DNA of 35,610 bases, from assembly GCA_902787825.1 (NCBI GenBank), contig CADAHS010000024.1, positions 1-35,610 of the forward strand, in the 5' to 3' direction. Shown here piece by piece: positions 1-7,196 of the stretch (position 1 is its first letter; every line of letters begins with the position of its first letter). This DNA comes from an uncultured Ruminococcus sp. (GTDB lineage: Bacteria > Bacillota > Clostridia > Oscillospirales > Ruminococcaceae). The notes beneath the pieces were generated by a model. It made no database searches. It worked only from the letters and a program-made list of their open reading frames with translations, and had not been told where the DNA came from. The translations under genes were made by a program, and so were the position numbers.

Positions 1-32
1 AATCATTAAAAGGTTTCTGAAAGGGGTTTGGG

Positions 33-92
33 GAAAACTCTTCTCCAAAAGAGTTTTCTCCAATTATTTACCGAATTTGCGGCGGCAAATTC
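33..92 (-). terminator. Two consecutive hairpins downstream of the symporter gene
   Basis: Two inverted repeats follow the symporter stop codon: GAATTTGC/GCAAATTC at 73-92 around a GGCG loop, and GAAAACTCTT/AAGAGTTTTC at 33-58. They probably end or stabilise the symporter transcript. No long T-run follows on the minus strand, so intrinsic termination is only inferred. Confidence 0.4.
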
Positions 93-96
93 TGAT

Positions 97-1677
97 TTAT
101 TCCTCGCTTGAAAGTGCAGATGCACTTTCCTCTTTGCCGTAGCACTCAAACACCTTCTCGGTGAGCTCCTTGTCCTCGGGCTTCTGCCTTGTAAAGATCG
201 AAACGACCGGAACGATGATAAGTCCGAATATCATAGCGAACGCACCTGCATTGATCGGCGAAGCAAGACTTAGTCCACCGATAGACTGCGGAAGATCAAG
301 GTTGCCCCACTTGAGCGTGTAGAGGCACATATGTACTGTTGTGATGCCAATGCCGCAGATAAAGCTTGTAACGACCGCCGCCTTTGTTACGCCCTTCCAG
401 AACAGTCCGTACATGAACGGGGCAAGGAAAGCACCGGCCAGCGCACCCCACGAAATCGACATCAGCGTTGAGATGACCGTCTGCGGATTTTCCAGTGTTA
501 TTACCGCAAGCACGACCGAGATTATAAGGAACATAGCAATGAGCGCCCTCATCGTTTTCAGCTCTTTTTTCTCGTCCATGTTCTTGGATAACGGCTTGAT
601 AAGATCTATCGTCAGCGACGAGCTTGATGTCAGCACCAGCGACGACAGCGTTGACATAGATGCCGAAAGCACCAGTACGATAACTACACCAAACAGAAGC
701 GTTGGGAGCTTTTCCATCATATGTGGTACGATAGCATCAAAGCCCTCTACCGGGTTGCCGGTCTTGGGGTCAGCGTCCATAAACAGCTTTCCGAAGCCTC
801 CGAGGAAATAGCATCCGCCTGCTACCACAATGGCAAACACCGTCGATACGACCGTTCCCGTTTTGATAGCCTTGTCGTCCTTGATAGCGTAGAATTTCTG
901 TACCATCTGCGGAAGTCCCCACGTTCCCAAAGATGTGAGTATAACCACTCCCACAAGATTGATCGGATCGGGTCCGAACAGCGAATTGAGCGTTTGCGTA
1001 TTGCCCTTTGCATCAGGCTGCTGTCCCATAAGCTCCAGCGATTTTGAAAGTCCGCCGTTTTCGTCAAGCACCGCAAGAACCACCGCAGCGATCCCTACCA
1101 GCATTATGATTCCCTGAATGAAATCGTTCAGCGCCGTAGCCTTGTATCCTCCGAGTATTACATATATCGCCGTAAATACAGCCATTCCCAGAATGCAGTA
1201 TTTGTACGGTATCCCGAATCCTTTTTCAAAAAGTCTCGAAAGTCCGTTGTAAACAGATGCGGTGTATGGGATCAGAAATACAAATACAATGATAGCTGAA
1301 AATACCTTCAGCCCCTTTGAATTGTAACGTTTCTCAAAAAATTCCGGCATCGTCTTGGCTTCGATATGCTTGGTCATTATCCTCGTGCGTTTTCCAAGAA
1401 CGACCCAAGCCAGCAGCGAGCCAATGATCGCATTTCCTATGCCGACCCACGTCGCCGCAACACCGTAGCTCCAGCCGAACTTTCCTGCGTATCCTACAAA
1501 TATAACCGCAGAAAAATACGACGTTCCATACGCAAACGCCGTGAACCATGGTCCGATCGTTCGTCCGCCAAGAACAAAATCATTAACACTCTCAGATTTT
1601 TTCTTGTAGTAAACTCCAATGCCTATCATCAGCAGAAGATATACCACAAGTACGATCCACCTTAACGCCAAAATCAA
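97..1677 (-). CDS. Sodium:solute symporter (SSS family, PutP-like)
   Basis: This is a complete membrane transporter of about 525 residues with many hydrophobic segments, in the size range of the 13-helix SSS family (LeuT fold). These proteins sit in the cytoplasmic membrane and couple sodium influx to uptake of an amino acid or other small solute. The N-terminus has the family pattern: a first helix, then a VNDFVLGGR-type loop, then a helix with SYFSAVIFVGYAG. The region ILGGYKATALNDFIQGIIM is typical of the central sodium-site helices. Substrate cannot be assigned; proline or pantothenate-type symporters are closest in feel. No ATG fits the start. A TTG at 1677 or, with better spacing from AGGAG, a TTG at 1671 is used. 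It is a single gene with its own promoter about 160 bp upstream. Confidence 0.85.
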   Translation of the reverse strand: MILALRWIVLVVYLLLMIGIGVYYKKKSESVNDFVLGGRTIGPWFTAFAYGTSYFSAVIFVGYAGKFGWSYGVAATWVGIGNAIIGSLLAWVVLGKRTRIMTKHIEAKTMPEFFEKRYNSKGLKVFSAIIVFVFLIPYTASVYNGLSRLFEKGFGIPYKYCILGMAVFTAIYVILGGYKATALNDFIQGIIMLVGIAAVVLAVLDENGGLSKSLELMGQQPDAKGNTQTLNSLFGPDPINLVGVVILTSLGTWGLPQMVQKFYAIKDDKAIKTGTVVSTVFAIVVAGGCYFLGGFGKLFMDADPKTGNPVEGFDAIVPHMMEKLPTLLFGVVIVLVLSASMSTLSSLVLTSSSSLTIDLIKPLSKNMDEKKELKTMRALIAMFLIISVVLAVITLENPQTVISTLMSISWGALAGAFLAPFMYGLFWKGVTKAAVVTSFICGIGITTVHMCLYTLKWGNLDLPQSIGGLSLASPINAGAFAMIFGLIIVPVVSIFTRQKPEDKELTEKVFECYGKEESASALSSEE

Positions 1678-1835
1678 ACACTCCTGTCATAATTGCACTT
1701 TGCGTGCATATTTGTCCGTAAATGCACATATCTTATAATGTAATAATGTATCACAAGATCATATGCATTCCCGATAAATAAAAAACCCTTTATCGGTTTA
1801 ATGCTTTTATGCTTTTACCCAATAAAGCATTATAT

Positions 1836-1864
1836 AGTATACATTATTAGTAAAAGGATGTCAA
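1836..1864 (-). promoter_or_regulatory. Sigma-70 type promoter for the symporter gene
   Basis: On the minus strand, TTGACA (1859-1864) and TATACT (1836-1841) are separated by exactly 17 bp. This predicts a leader of roughly 150 nt before the symporter start. Confidence 0.75.
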
Positions 1865-2170
1865 TGTGCTTTTTTAACAAATAACCCAGGTACTTTCCGT
1901 GTATTTTTCACACCACAGCACGAGAATAAGCCTTGCCGTCCGGCTTAGCTTTCCGGCTTTATTGGTATCAGAATGACACGGACAAGGAACCTGCGCAAAC
2001 ATTAAAAGAGCCTGTTATCGACTCCGGGCTGCGGCACAGCAGTTTGTACCGACCAAACGCCTGCGTGCGAAAAAGCAAGCAATAGCACAAAGGGAAGGCA
2101 TCATAGCATCGGCTGAAGCAAGCATAAAAAGCGGATCAAAAAAAACTGAAAGTAAAATTAGAAAAAAAGC
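1865..2170. other. Intergenic stretch without a recognisable gene
   Basis: This holds no open frame with a ribosome site and no clear RNA structure. Short reading frames running into the tRNA are artefacts of its sequence. Confidence 0.5.
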
Positions 2171-2199
2171 TTGACAAGCGAGGTGTGTTGTGATATAAT
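2171..2199 (+). promoter_or_regulatory. Promoter of the initiator tRNA gene
   Basis: TTGACA (2171-2176) and TATAAT (2194-2199) are spaced by 17 bp and end 26 bp before the tRNA 5' end. This is a near-consensus strong promoter, as expected for a tRNA gene. Confidence 0.85.
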
Positions 2200-2225
2200 A
2201 GTCAAGTACCAATTCAAAGGAATAT

Positions 2226-2302
<77 letters not shown>

Positions 2303-2307
2303 CGCAG

Positions 2308-2345
2308 ATACGCTGTTTGAGGCAACTCAAGCGGCGTATTTTTTG
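2308..2345 (+). terminator. Rho-independent terminator after the tRNA
   Basis: A 14-bp stem (ATACGCTGTTTGAG with CTCAAGCGGCGTAT, including G-U pairs) closes a GCAA tetraloop and runs into TTTTTT. It lies inside the island and replaces the chromosomal terminator displaced to 30007. Confidence 0.9.
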
Positions 2346-2360
2346 CCCGAAATCGCACTT

Positions 2361-2381
2361 TAGGGCACTATTAGGGCACTA
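2361..2381 (+). repeat. Left arm-type integrase sites (TAGGGCACTA x2)
   Basis: Two exact TAGGGCACTA copies start 11 bp apart, about 60 bp inside the left att site. A matching pair lies inside the right end at 29819-29839. Paired, helically phased repeats near the ends are what arm-type binding sites of tyrosine integrases look like. The binding itself is inferred. Confidence 0.6.
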
Positions 2382-2461
2382 TTGGGGAAAACCTCGCTTT
2401 CATATGGTCGGAAAGCCCTGTATATCTCCTCAGATTTTAGTTTCATATTTTCATATAGCAA

Positions 2462-2490
2462 CAGCCGGACTTTTTCAGCCCGGCTGCTTT
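2462..2490 (+). terminator. Hairpin between the island end and the toxin gene
   Basis: CAGCCGG (2462-2468) pairs with CCGGCTG (2480-2486), followed by CTTTTC. It sits just beyond the 3' end of the toxin gene on the opposite strand and could isolate it from tRNA read-through. Confidence 0.45.
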
Positions 2491-2495
2491 TCATT

Positions 2496-2837
2496 TTATA
2501 TTTGTTCTGTGAGCCTTTTCAGTATTGACGGATAATCCATCTTTCCGTTGAGCACACGATATATGATGATCTTTTTTTCATCATCAAAGACACGGTAGAA
2601 CATCAGATAATCCTCGATGACTGTCATTCTGTAACCGATTTTTGCAAGAGCTTCATCGGGAACAGTTATTGACATTCGTGGAAAAGTCCCGAGCCGCTGC
2701 GCCGCCTGCTTCATTTTATCCTTGATCCTTATTGCGCCGTTCTTGCTGCCCATCATCAAAAAAGATGAGACTATCTCGTTCATATCCTGCACTGCTATCA
2801 GCAGATACTCGATCTTATAGTTTTCATTCAGCGCCAT
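2496..2837 (-). CDS. RelE/ParE-type toxin
   Basis: This 113-residue protein has the RelE/ParE superfamily layout: an N-terminal helical hairpin, a central strand region GYRMTVIEDYLMFYRVFDDEK, and a C-terminal strand with VLNGKMDYPSIL. Family members are mRNA interferases cleaving at the ribosome (RelE) or gyrase poisons (ParE); sequence alone does not decide which. The start overlaps the end of the antitoxin gene by 14 bp, the usual coupling in such pairs. It lies between the island end and the integrase 3' end, where it would favour island retention. Confidence 0.85.
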   Translation of the reverse strand: MALNENYKIEYLLIAVQDMNEIVSSFLMMGSKNGAIRIKDKMKQAAQRLGTFPRMSITVPDEALAKIGYRMTVIEDYLMFYRVFDDEKKIIIYRVLNGKMDYPSILKRLTEQI

Positions 2838-3093
2838 TTATCAGATCCTCCATCATCTTATCGACCTCATCGACAGAGTACGTCCTTGCGCCGCTGAGTC
2901 TCTGCGCCTCGGCTTCGAGGAGCTTTTCACGCAGATTGAGCATTTCTTCACGGTATGAATATGCTTCCATACTCATAACAACAAGGTCACCCTCGCCGTT
3001 TTTGGTAAGGAAAACAGGCTGTTTATTCTGCTTGCAGTATGAGGATATTTCGTTATATTCGTTTCGCAAACTTGTTGAAGGCTTTATCATCAT
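2824..3093 (-). CDS. Phd/YefM-type antitoxin
   Basis: This 89-residue protein starts at an ATG 8 bp after AGGAGG. The N-terminal half (SLRNEYNEISSYCKQNKQPVFLTKNGEGDLVVMSMEAY) is the Phd/YefM DNA-binding fold signature. The acidic C-terminal tail would wrap the toxin. It is expected to repress its own promoter (3125-3153) together with the toxin. An upstream in-frame GTG is possible but has no ribosome site. Confidence 0.9.
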   Translation of the reverse strand: MMIKPSTSLRNEYNEISSYCKQNKQPVFLTKNGEGDLVVMSMEAYSYREEMLNLREKLLEAEAQRLSGARTYSVDEVDKMMEDLINGAE

Positions 3094-3124
3094 ACAAGCC
3101 ACCTCCTCGATTTATTCTGTACAT

Positions 3125-3153
3125 ATTATATCATTATTATATCGTTTTGTCAA
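3125..3153 (-). promoter_or_regulatory. Promoter of the toxin-antitoxin operon
   Basis: TTGACA (3148-3153) and TATAAT (3125-3130) are 17 bp apart on the minus strand. A second TATAAT-like box overlaps the spacer. Confidence 0.8.
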
Positions 3154-3181
3154 CGTTCTATGCTATCAGTAAACAATATCA

Positions 3182-3217
3182 AGCAGCTGCACAGCTAATT
3201 CAGCTATGCGGCTGCTT
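3182..3217. terminator. Hairpin at the 3' end of the integrase C-terminal fragment
   Basis: AGCAGC...GCTGCT arms with internal AGCT pairing form a long stem directly after the stop codon of the integrase fragment. T-runs are short on both strands (TTTT on plus), so its function as a terminator is tentative. Confidence 0.4.
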
Positions 3218-3226
3218 TTGTGTTCT

Positions 3227-3319
3227 CTATGCCATTTGCTTTCTTAGTACGATATCGGCTATCGTTTCCGCCGACTCGCTGTCGGACTCTTTCATTATGT
3301 GAGAATAGATGTCAAGCGT
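3227..3319 (-). pseudogene. int: Detached C-terminal exon of the tyrosine integrase (contains catalytic Tyr)
   Basis: In the minus-strand frame entered at the AC of 3319-3318, this encodes TLDIYSHIMKESDSESAETI and a further 10 residues ending in a TAG at 3227-3229. Tyr at 3305-3307 is the nucleophile in the family motif TTLxxYSH. The fragment has no start or ribosome site here. The rest of the gene is at 12305-13626. Joining the halves at AC gives GHAKITTTLDIYSH, with the His-to-Tyr spacing (10) seen in Tn916-type integrases and no gap. The intervening 8,987 bp is a separate mobile element. Confidence 0.93.
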
Positions 3320-3343
3320 AGTCCCCTTGCCAAATAGTAACAC
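3318..3343 (+). other. Right junction (att site) of the nested serine-recombinase element
   Basis: The crossover dinucleotide is GT at 3318-3319 (AC on the gene strand). CCAAATAGTAACAC follows at 3330-3343, 10 bp away. The other junction carries the same 14-mer in inverted orientation, also 10 bp from its GT at 12305-12306. This is the P-arm symmetry expected for a large serine recombinase. Confidence 0.88.
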
Positions 3344-3378
3344 ACTTTCGTATGGTGTGTAAACAACGTAAATACGCC

Positions 3379-5025
3379 TTAAAACAGGCTTCTTTTGTCT
3401 TTCAGAGGTTCATCGAGCAGCTTGTAGTATATGTAGATCTCACGGGGCTGCCCCTCAACGTAGGCATCAAGTGTGATATACTCGATCAGCTCCAAACACA
3501 TCTCACGGGTAAGCTCCTGCACATCGGTGTACTTTCTCAGACGCTCCATGAACATGGCTACATCTTCCTCGTCCTGCCTGATCGTGGAGAACTTTTCTTC
3601 AAGGTCAGCAACTTCTGCCGACAGCTCTTTCTGCTCTGCTTCATATTTCGCTATCAGCTTCATCGCTACGTCCTCTGATACCTTGCCAAGAACTTTGTCC
3701 TCGTAGATGTTCTGGATCAGTGTGTCAAGCTCCTGCAAGCGAAATTTCCCCTCTGTGAGCTTCTTGGTATCCACTGAATACTGCTCCTCATGATGCTTCG
3801 CCTTGCGTGCAAGAAATTCCGCTTTTGCCTTTTCCTCGTCCTCTACAACAAGCTGTGCGAGACTGCGAATATCTTCAAGCACGATAGCGTCCATATCCTG
3901 CATTTTGATGTAGTGGCTGGGACAGTATCTCTTTCCAAACTTCATGTAGGAAGTGCAGTTGTAATTGTGGCGAAGATACTTTCTCGGCTTTTTCTTACTG
4001 CCATTCGTGGTATTATTCCACGCAAGGCGGACTTTGTTTCCGCAGTCCTGACAGTAAATGAGTCCGCTGAGATTTGCAACATATCCACTGCTGTTACGCT
4101 TGCCCTGCGACACCGACTGCTCCATCTCACGCACTCTGTCCCAAAGCTCCTGAGAGACAATCGGCTCGTGCGTATTCTTCACAACGATCATATCTTCCTC
4201 GTCATTTTTGATGACCTTATGATTCTTATAGCTGACCGTTCTGGTGCGGAGCTGAACAAGGTGTCCGAGGTAGGTGTAGTTGTGAAGTATCTGCCTGACA
4301 GTTTCCGGACTCCACATATGCCTTGTGCGGCGAGGATTTGGCTTGCCGAGCTTTGCATAGTAATAGTCCGAGGGGATCGGCACACCGTCCTCATTGAGCT
4401 TATCAGCAATGTGGTGTGGACTGATACCGCTTGCCCGCATTTCAAAGATATTGCGGACGATAGGTGCGGCATCGGGATCGATTACAGGCAAATGATTCGG
4501 ATCATCACCTTTCGTGTAACCGAACGGAGCGCAGGTCGTGCGATACTTGCCAGCCTTTGCGTTTGCTTCGATGACCGCCTTGATCTTCTTGGAAGTCGAA
4601 GCGGCGTGCCACTCATTGAACAAATTCACGATCGGCATCATATCAAGTGCTGAGGTATCCTTGCTTGCGGTATCCACATTATCATTAAGTGCGATGAAGC
4701 GGATATTATAACTCGGAAAAATGTAGTCCACATATCTGCCGACTTCGATGTAATTACGACCGAAGCGTGAGAGGTCTTTGCAGATGATAAGGTTGATCTT
4801 CCCCGACTGAGCATCGGACAGCAATCTCTGCACCGCAGGTCTGTCGAAGTCCGTACCGCTCCAACCATCATCGACGTAGGTATCGACGAGATTCCAACCT
4901 TGCTCCTTGACATACTTGGTGAGGATAAGTTTCTGGTTTTCTATTGACAGGGATTCGCCGGCTCTCATATCCTCCTGCGAGAGGCGAACATAGATCCCTG
5001 CATTGTAAATGGTCTGCTTTGCCAT
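3379..5025 (-). CDS. Large serine recombinase (element integrase)
   Basis: This 548-residue protein starts at the ATG preceded by AAAGGAG; a longer frame upstream lacks a ribosome site. The N-terminal resolvase domain has the serine nucleophile in YVRLSQED, DGWSGTDFDRPAVQRLL, and the ICKDLSRFGRNYIEVGRYVD motif. Next comes a recombinase domain (PFGYTKGDDPNHLPVIDPDA onward), then a zinc-ribbon segment (YCQDCGNKVR, later NCTSYMKFGKRYCPSHY) and a C-terminal coiled coil. It cuts both att sites at a central dinucleotide through a 5' phosphoserine link. It sits 36 bp from the right arm of the nested element, the usual place for such an integrase. It is Tn4451/TnpX-like in type. Excision normally needs a directionality factor, which is not obvious here; the small neighbours are candidates. 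Confidence 0.93.
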   Translation of the reverse strand: MAKQTIYNAGIYVRLSQEDMRAGESLSIENQKLILTKYVKEQGWNLVDTYVDDGWSGTDFDRPAVQRLLSDAQSGKINLIICKDLSRFGRNYIEVGRYVDYIFPSYNIRFIALNDNVDTASKDTSALDMMPIVNLFNEWHAASTSKKIKAVIEANAKAGKYRTTCAPFGYTKGDDPNHLPVIDPDAAPIVRNIFEMRASGISPHHIADKLNEDGVPIPSDYYYAKLGKPNPRRTRHMWSPETVRQILHNYTYLGHLVQLRTRTVSYKNHKVIKNDEEDMIVVKNTHEPIVSQELWDRVREMEQSVSQGKRNSSGYVANLSGLIYCQDCGNKVRLAWNNTTNGSKKKPRKYLRHNYNCTSYMKFGKRYCPSHYIKMQDMDAIVLEDIRSLAQLVVEDEEKAKAEFLARKAKHHEEQYSVDTKKLTEGKFRLQELDTLIQNIYEDKVLGKVSEDVAMKLIAKYEAEQKELSAEVADLEEKFSTIRQDEEDVAMFMERLRKYTDVQELTREMCLELIEYITLDAYVEGQPREIYIYYKLLDEPLKDKRSLF

Positions 5026-5054
5026 AGTAACTCCTTTCAAATCAAAGCAGTACC

Positions 5055-5097
5055 ATACCGACACCTTCAGTATAGCGCAAAATGTCGGTATAGTCAA
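5055..5097 (-). promoter_or_regulatory. Serine recombinase promoter with an embedded palindromic operator
   Basis: TTGACT (5092-5097) and TATACT (5069-5074) lie 17 bp apart. A perfect 9-bp inverted repeat, ATACCGACA (5055-5063) and TGTCGGTAT (5083-5091), flanks the -10 box. A dimeric repressor bound here would block the polymerase. The binding protein is not identifiable in the window. Confidence 0.75.
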
Positions 5098-5113
5098 TGC
5101 CTTGCCGACAAAA

Positions 5114-5326
5114 TTACGCCAGTGTTTCTTTTACGGCTCTTTCAAAGGCGAGCCTGCCAATCACTTCGTCGATATTTTTCTCTCCGATGAAGCGGCTGTG
5201 AACGATGTACTTCTTCCCGTCGATCTCATATTCCGAGACACGCTCAGGGAAATCCTTGTACTTCTCGTTCAGCTCAAACATCTTTCCTGCCTTTTCTCTT
5301 TCTACGACAGTATCATTTTTATTCAT
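5114..5326 (-). CDS. TnpW-like transposon-encoded small protein
   Basis: This 70-residue protein uses an ATG 11 bp after AAAGGAG. The C-terminal pattern EYEIDGKKYIVHSRFIGEKN, then a helix DEVIGRLAFERAV, resembles the TnpW family carried next to serine recombinases in Clostridia elements. No biochemical function is established to my knowledge. Its place just upstream of the recombinase makes it a candidate accessory or directionality factor, which is inference only. Confidence 0.6.
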   Translation of the reverse strand: MNKNDTVVEREKAGKMFELNEKYKDFPERVSEYEIDGKKYIVHSRFIGEKNIDEVIGRLAFERAVKETLA

Positions 5327-5405
5327 AGCGAATTTTACTCCTTTAGCTTCTCTATCTCTATGCTTTAGAGCTGAGGGCATCGCTTTCTATCTCTCACCCT
5401 CATAA

Positions 5406-5456
5406 TAGCCGTAAGGTCGGCTCAGTGTTTTGAGCCGACTGAGTATTTTACGGCTA
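5406..5456. other. Nested double hairpin between two small element genes
   Basis: The outer arms TAGCCGTAA/TTTACGGCTA enclose the inner arms GGTCGGCTCA/TGAGCCGACT. TTTTTTG follows on the plus strand. It may terminate or attenuate transcription between the coiled-coil gene and the TnpW-like gene. Confidence 0.5.
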
Positions 5457-5479
5457 CATTTTTTGTTTATCGGATAGTT

Positions 5480-5833
5480 TTAACCCTCATAGGGATTCGC
5501 TTTATCCGTAAAGCTCATTTGCTGTCCGAAGTCAGCGGCGAGATCGGAGGTATCGGTTTTCTCATTCTCAGCTTTTCCGCCTCCGACCAGTTTCAGCAGC
5601 TCCTCATCAGACAGCCCGCTTGCACGGAGTTTCTGCAACAGCGAATGCTCCGAGGTGATAATCTCATCAAGCTCACGGGGCTTGCAGTTGTACTCCTCCG
5701 CCATTGCCAGACGAGAAACTTCTTTCAGCTTGTCCTCCAGAGTTTTCTTTTTCGCAGTATCGCTTGCGATACGCTTTTCCAAACCTTTGATCTTCTCGAT
5801 GAGCTGATCTCTTTTCTCTGTATAGATGCCCAT
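5480..5833 (-). CDS. Small coiled-coil protein (DUF4315-like)
   Basis: About 117 residues. The first 50 residues are a charged heptad-rich helix (EKRDQLIEKIKGLEKRI onward). A short helix LSDEELLKLVGGGK and an acidic tail follow. Size and layout resemble DUF4315 proteins found in clostridial conjugative and mobilizable elements; no role is known. The ATG at 5833 is preferred because AAAGG lies 12 bp upstream. An ATG at 5854 is in frame but poorly served. Confidence 0.6.
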   Translation of the reverse strand: MGIYTEKRDQLIEKIKGLEKRIASDTAKKKTLEDKLKEVSRLAMAEEYNCKPRELDEIITSEHSLLQKLRASGLSDEELLKLVGGGKAENEKTDTSDLAADFGQQMSFTDKANPYEG

Positions 5834-5908
5834 AGAAAAATCACAACCTTTCATTTTTTGTTCTCAGCAGGCAGAGCCGAGTGACCGAAGCTCACCTGCC
5901 ATGATCCA

Positions 5909-5938
5909 ATTATAGCGCGCTCTTCATTTGAAATACAA
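5909..5938 (-). promoter_or_regulatory. Promoter for the small-protein genes of the nested element
   Basis: TTGTAT (5933-5938) and TATAAT (5909-5914) are separated by 18 bp on the minus strand, about 75 bp upstream of the coiled-coil gene. Confidence 0.6.
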
Positions 5939-6095
5939 GCCGCATTGCGCACAAACTTTTGTTCATACTTTGTCAACAAATGTCCGGGGAATTTTGCGAT
6001 TCAAAAAAATGAAATCACGCTATTACGCCGTTTACGCTATCCGGGCATTTTGACGAAGCGATTTTGAGCGAACATAAAAAATCTGAAATTTATTA

Positions 6096-6124
6096 TTGAC
6101 GTGATCGGGAAAGTGCGCTATATT
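6096..6124 (+). promoter_or_regulatory. Promoter toward the nested-element mobC gene
   Basis: TTGACG (6096-6101) and TATATT (6119-6124) are 17 bp apart on the plus strand. The predicted leader of about 230 nt contains the inverted repeats described next. Confidence 0.65.
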
Positions 6125-6215
6125 GATTATGGGGAGCGACGATATAGAAAAAGTCGCACAGCTCCAATTCTCGGAATCGAGAAAAAAAGACTGAGTCGAA
6201 AGGCTCGGAAATGAC

Positions 6216-6345
6216 ATTCGCCCCACAGGGGCGAAACTCTACCAGCAAGCACGGTACTATGTGGGCGCAAATTGCGACTTCACACATAGTACAAGGCTTG
6301 GCAGAGGGCGCTGCCCCTACGACCCCGAATTGATAAAAATAGAAA
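6216..6345 (+). other. Candidate oriT / inverted-repeat region upstream of mobC
   Basis: Two strong inverted repeats lie before mobC: TTCGCCCC/GGGGCGAA near 6219-6237, and GTACTATGTG/CACATAGTAC around a 16-bp loop near 6252-6291. A G/C-rich GGGCGCTGCCCCTACGACCC block follows. Inverted repeats just upstream of mobC are the usual arrangement of a MobP-type oriT. The nick site cannot be read without a homologue. Confidence 0.45.
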
Positions 6346-6360
6346 AGGAGAACAAGAGAA

Positions 6361-6705
6361 ATGAAAGACGAAAAGAAACGTACACTGTACTTGAAAGTCC
6401 GTGTCAGCCCCGAAGAAATGGCAGCTATCAAGAAGAAGTTTGAGAACAGCGGGATGAGCAGTCTCAGTACATTTGTGAGAGCCATGATCTTCGAGGGGTA
6501 CATCGTCCATATCGACGAGAACGAGCTAAAACGGCTCACTGTACTTGCGAATAATATCGCAAACAATATCAACCAAATTGCCCACCGTGCAAATGTCACG
6601 AACAAGGTTTACAAGGAAGATATTGAGGATATCAAGGAGCTTGGCGATAAGCTCTGGCGTCCGCTGATGTTTCTGCAAACAAAGGTGGCTCAGCTAAAGC
6701 ATTGA
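6361..6705 (+). CDS. mobC: MobC-like relaxosome accessory protein (nested element)
   Basis: This 114-residue protein starts after AAAGGAGAACAAGAGAA. The N-terminal ribbon-helix-helix-like segment (TLYLKVRVSPEEMAAIKKKF) and the NNINQIAHRANVT motif are characteristic of MobC/relaxosome proteins. These bind oriT and help the relaxase melt and nick it. No relaxase follows in this element, which is unusual. The element may depend on the island's relaxase at 13952-15277 or on another element in the cell. Confidence 0.8.
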   Translation: MKDEKKRTLYLKVRVSPEEMAAIKKKFENSGMSSLSTFVRAMIFEGYIVHIDENELKRLTVLANNIANNINQIAHRANVTNKVYKEDIEDIKELGDKLWRPLMFLQTKVAQLKH

Positions 6706-6834
6706 GCAGAATATGAAAATCGCCGTCAGGATAATTCCCGACGACGATGAAATACGATATGTGCGCAATGTACCGGAAAGACTTTTGAAATTGCTGCGCA
6801 CTTCACAAAAATGGTTACAATCACTCCGCAGAGC

Positions 6835-6863
6835 TGGACTCCGAAAGAATTATGGTATATACT
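6835..6863 (+). promoter_or_regulatory. Weak promoter upstream of the 70-aa gene
   Basis: TGGACT (6835-6840) and TATACT (6858-6863) lie 17 bp apart. The -10 is good and the -35 is degenerate. Confidence 0.4.
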
Positions 6864-6896
6864 GTATCTACAATATTGATTTGGAGGTAACAGTTA

Positions 6897-7108
6897 TGTT
6901 GAAAACACCTGAATTGGCAATGCCGAGAACACGTAAGGTTACTACTGTCTGCAACGGCAGATGTGAGGTCTGGAACGACTATGAAGAAGCAAAAGCATAT
7001 TTCCTTGAACTTATGATGACTACCGAGGGCGAGGAGCATGAACGTGCGGAGTGTGTTTTCATACAGCTCTTGCACGGGCTGGAGGAGTGTTCGGACGAGG
7101 ACGAATAA
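6897..7108 (+). CDS. Small hypothetical protein of the nested element
   Basis: This 70-residue acidic protein begins at an ATG 8 bp after TTGGAGG; a longer in-frame version from 6713 has no convincing ribosome site. Visible features are CNGRCEVWNDYEEAKAYFLELM and a strongly acidic C-terminus (LEECSDEDE). I do not recognise a characterised family. It follows mobC and ends just before a perfect 15-bp hairpin. Confidence 0.6.
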
Positions 7109-7116
7109 GTTATAGT

Positions 7117-7153
7117 AAAGGGACTGCTGTTCAATGGGAAACAGCAGTCCCTT
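7117..7153. terminator. Perfect 15-bp hairpin between convergent genes
   Basis: AAAGGGACTGCTGTT pairs perfectly with AACAGCAGTCCCTTT around a 7-nt loop. It separates the plus-strand small gene from the minus-strand specificity subunit and probably stops transcripts in both directions. Confidence 0.7.
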
Positions 7154-7196
7154 TAATGCTTCTATTGGGGGAGTGAAACTATTCTATACAACTTAC

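Noticed and set aside
3790-4653. 287-residue plus-strand frame opposite the serine recombinase
   Set aside because: No ribosome site or recognisable motif; it mirrors the conserved recombinase codons.
6713-6896. Longer start for the 70-aa gene after mobC
   Set aside because: The upstream part lacks a ribosome site and crosses a promoter-like element; the ATG at 6897 has TTGGAGG at proper spacing.
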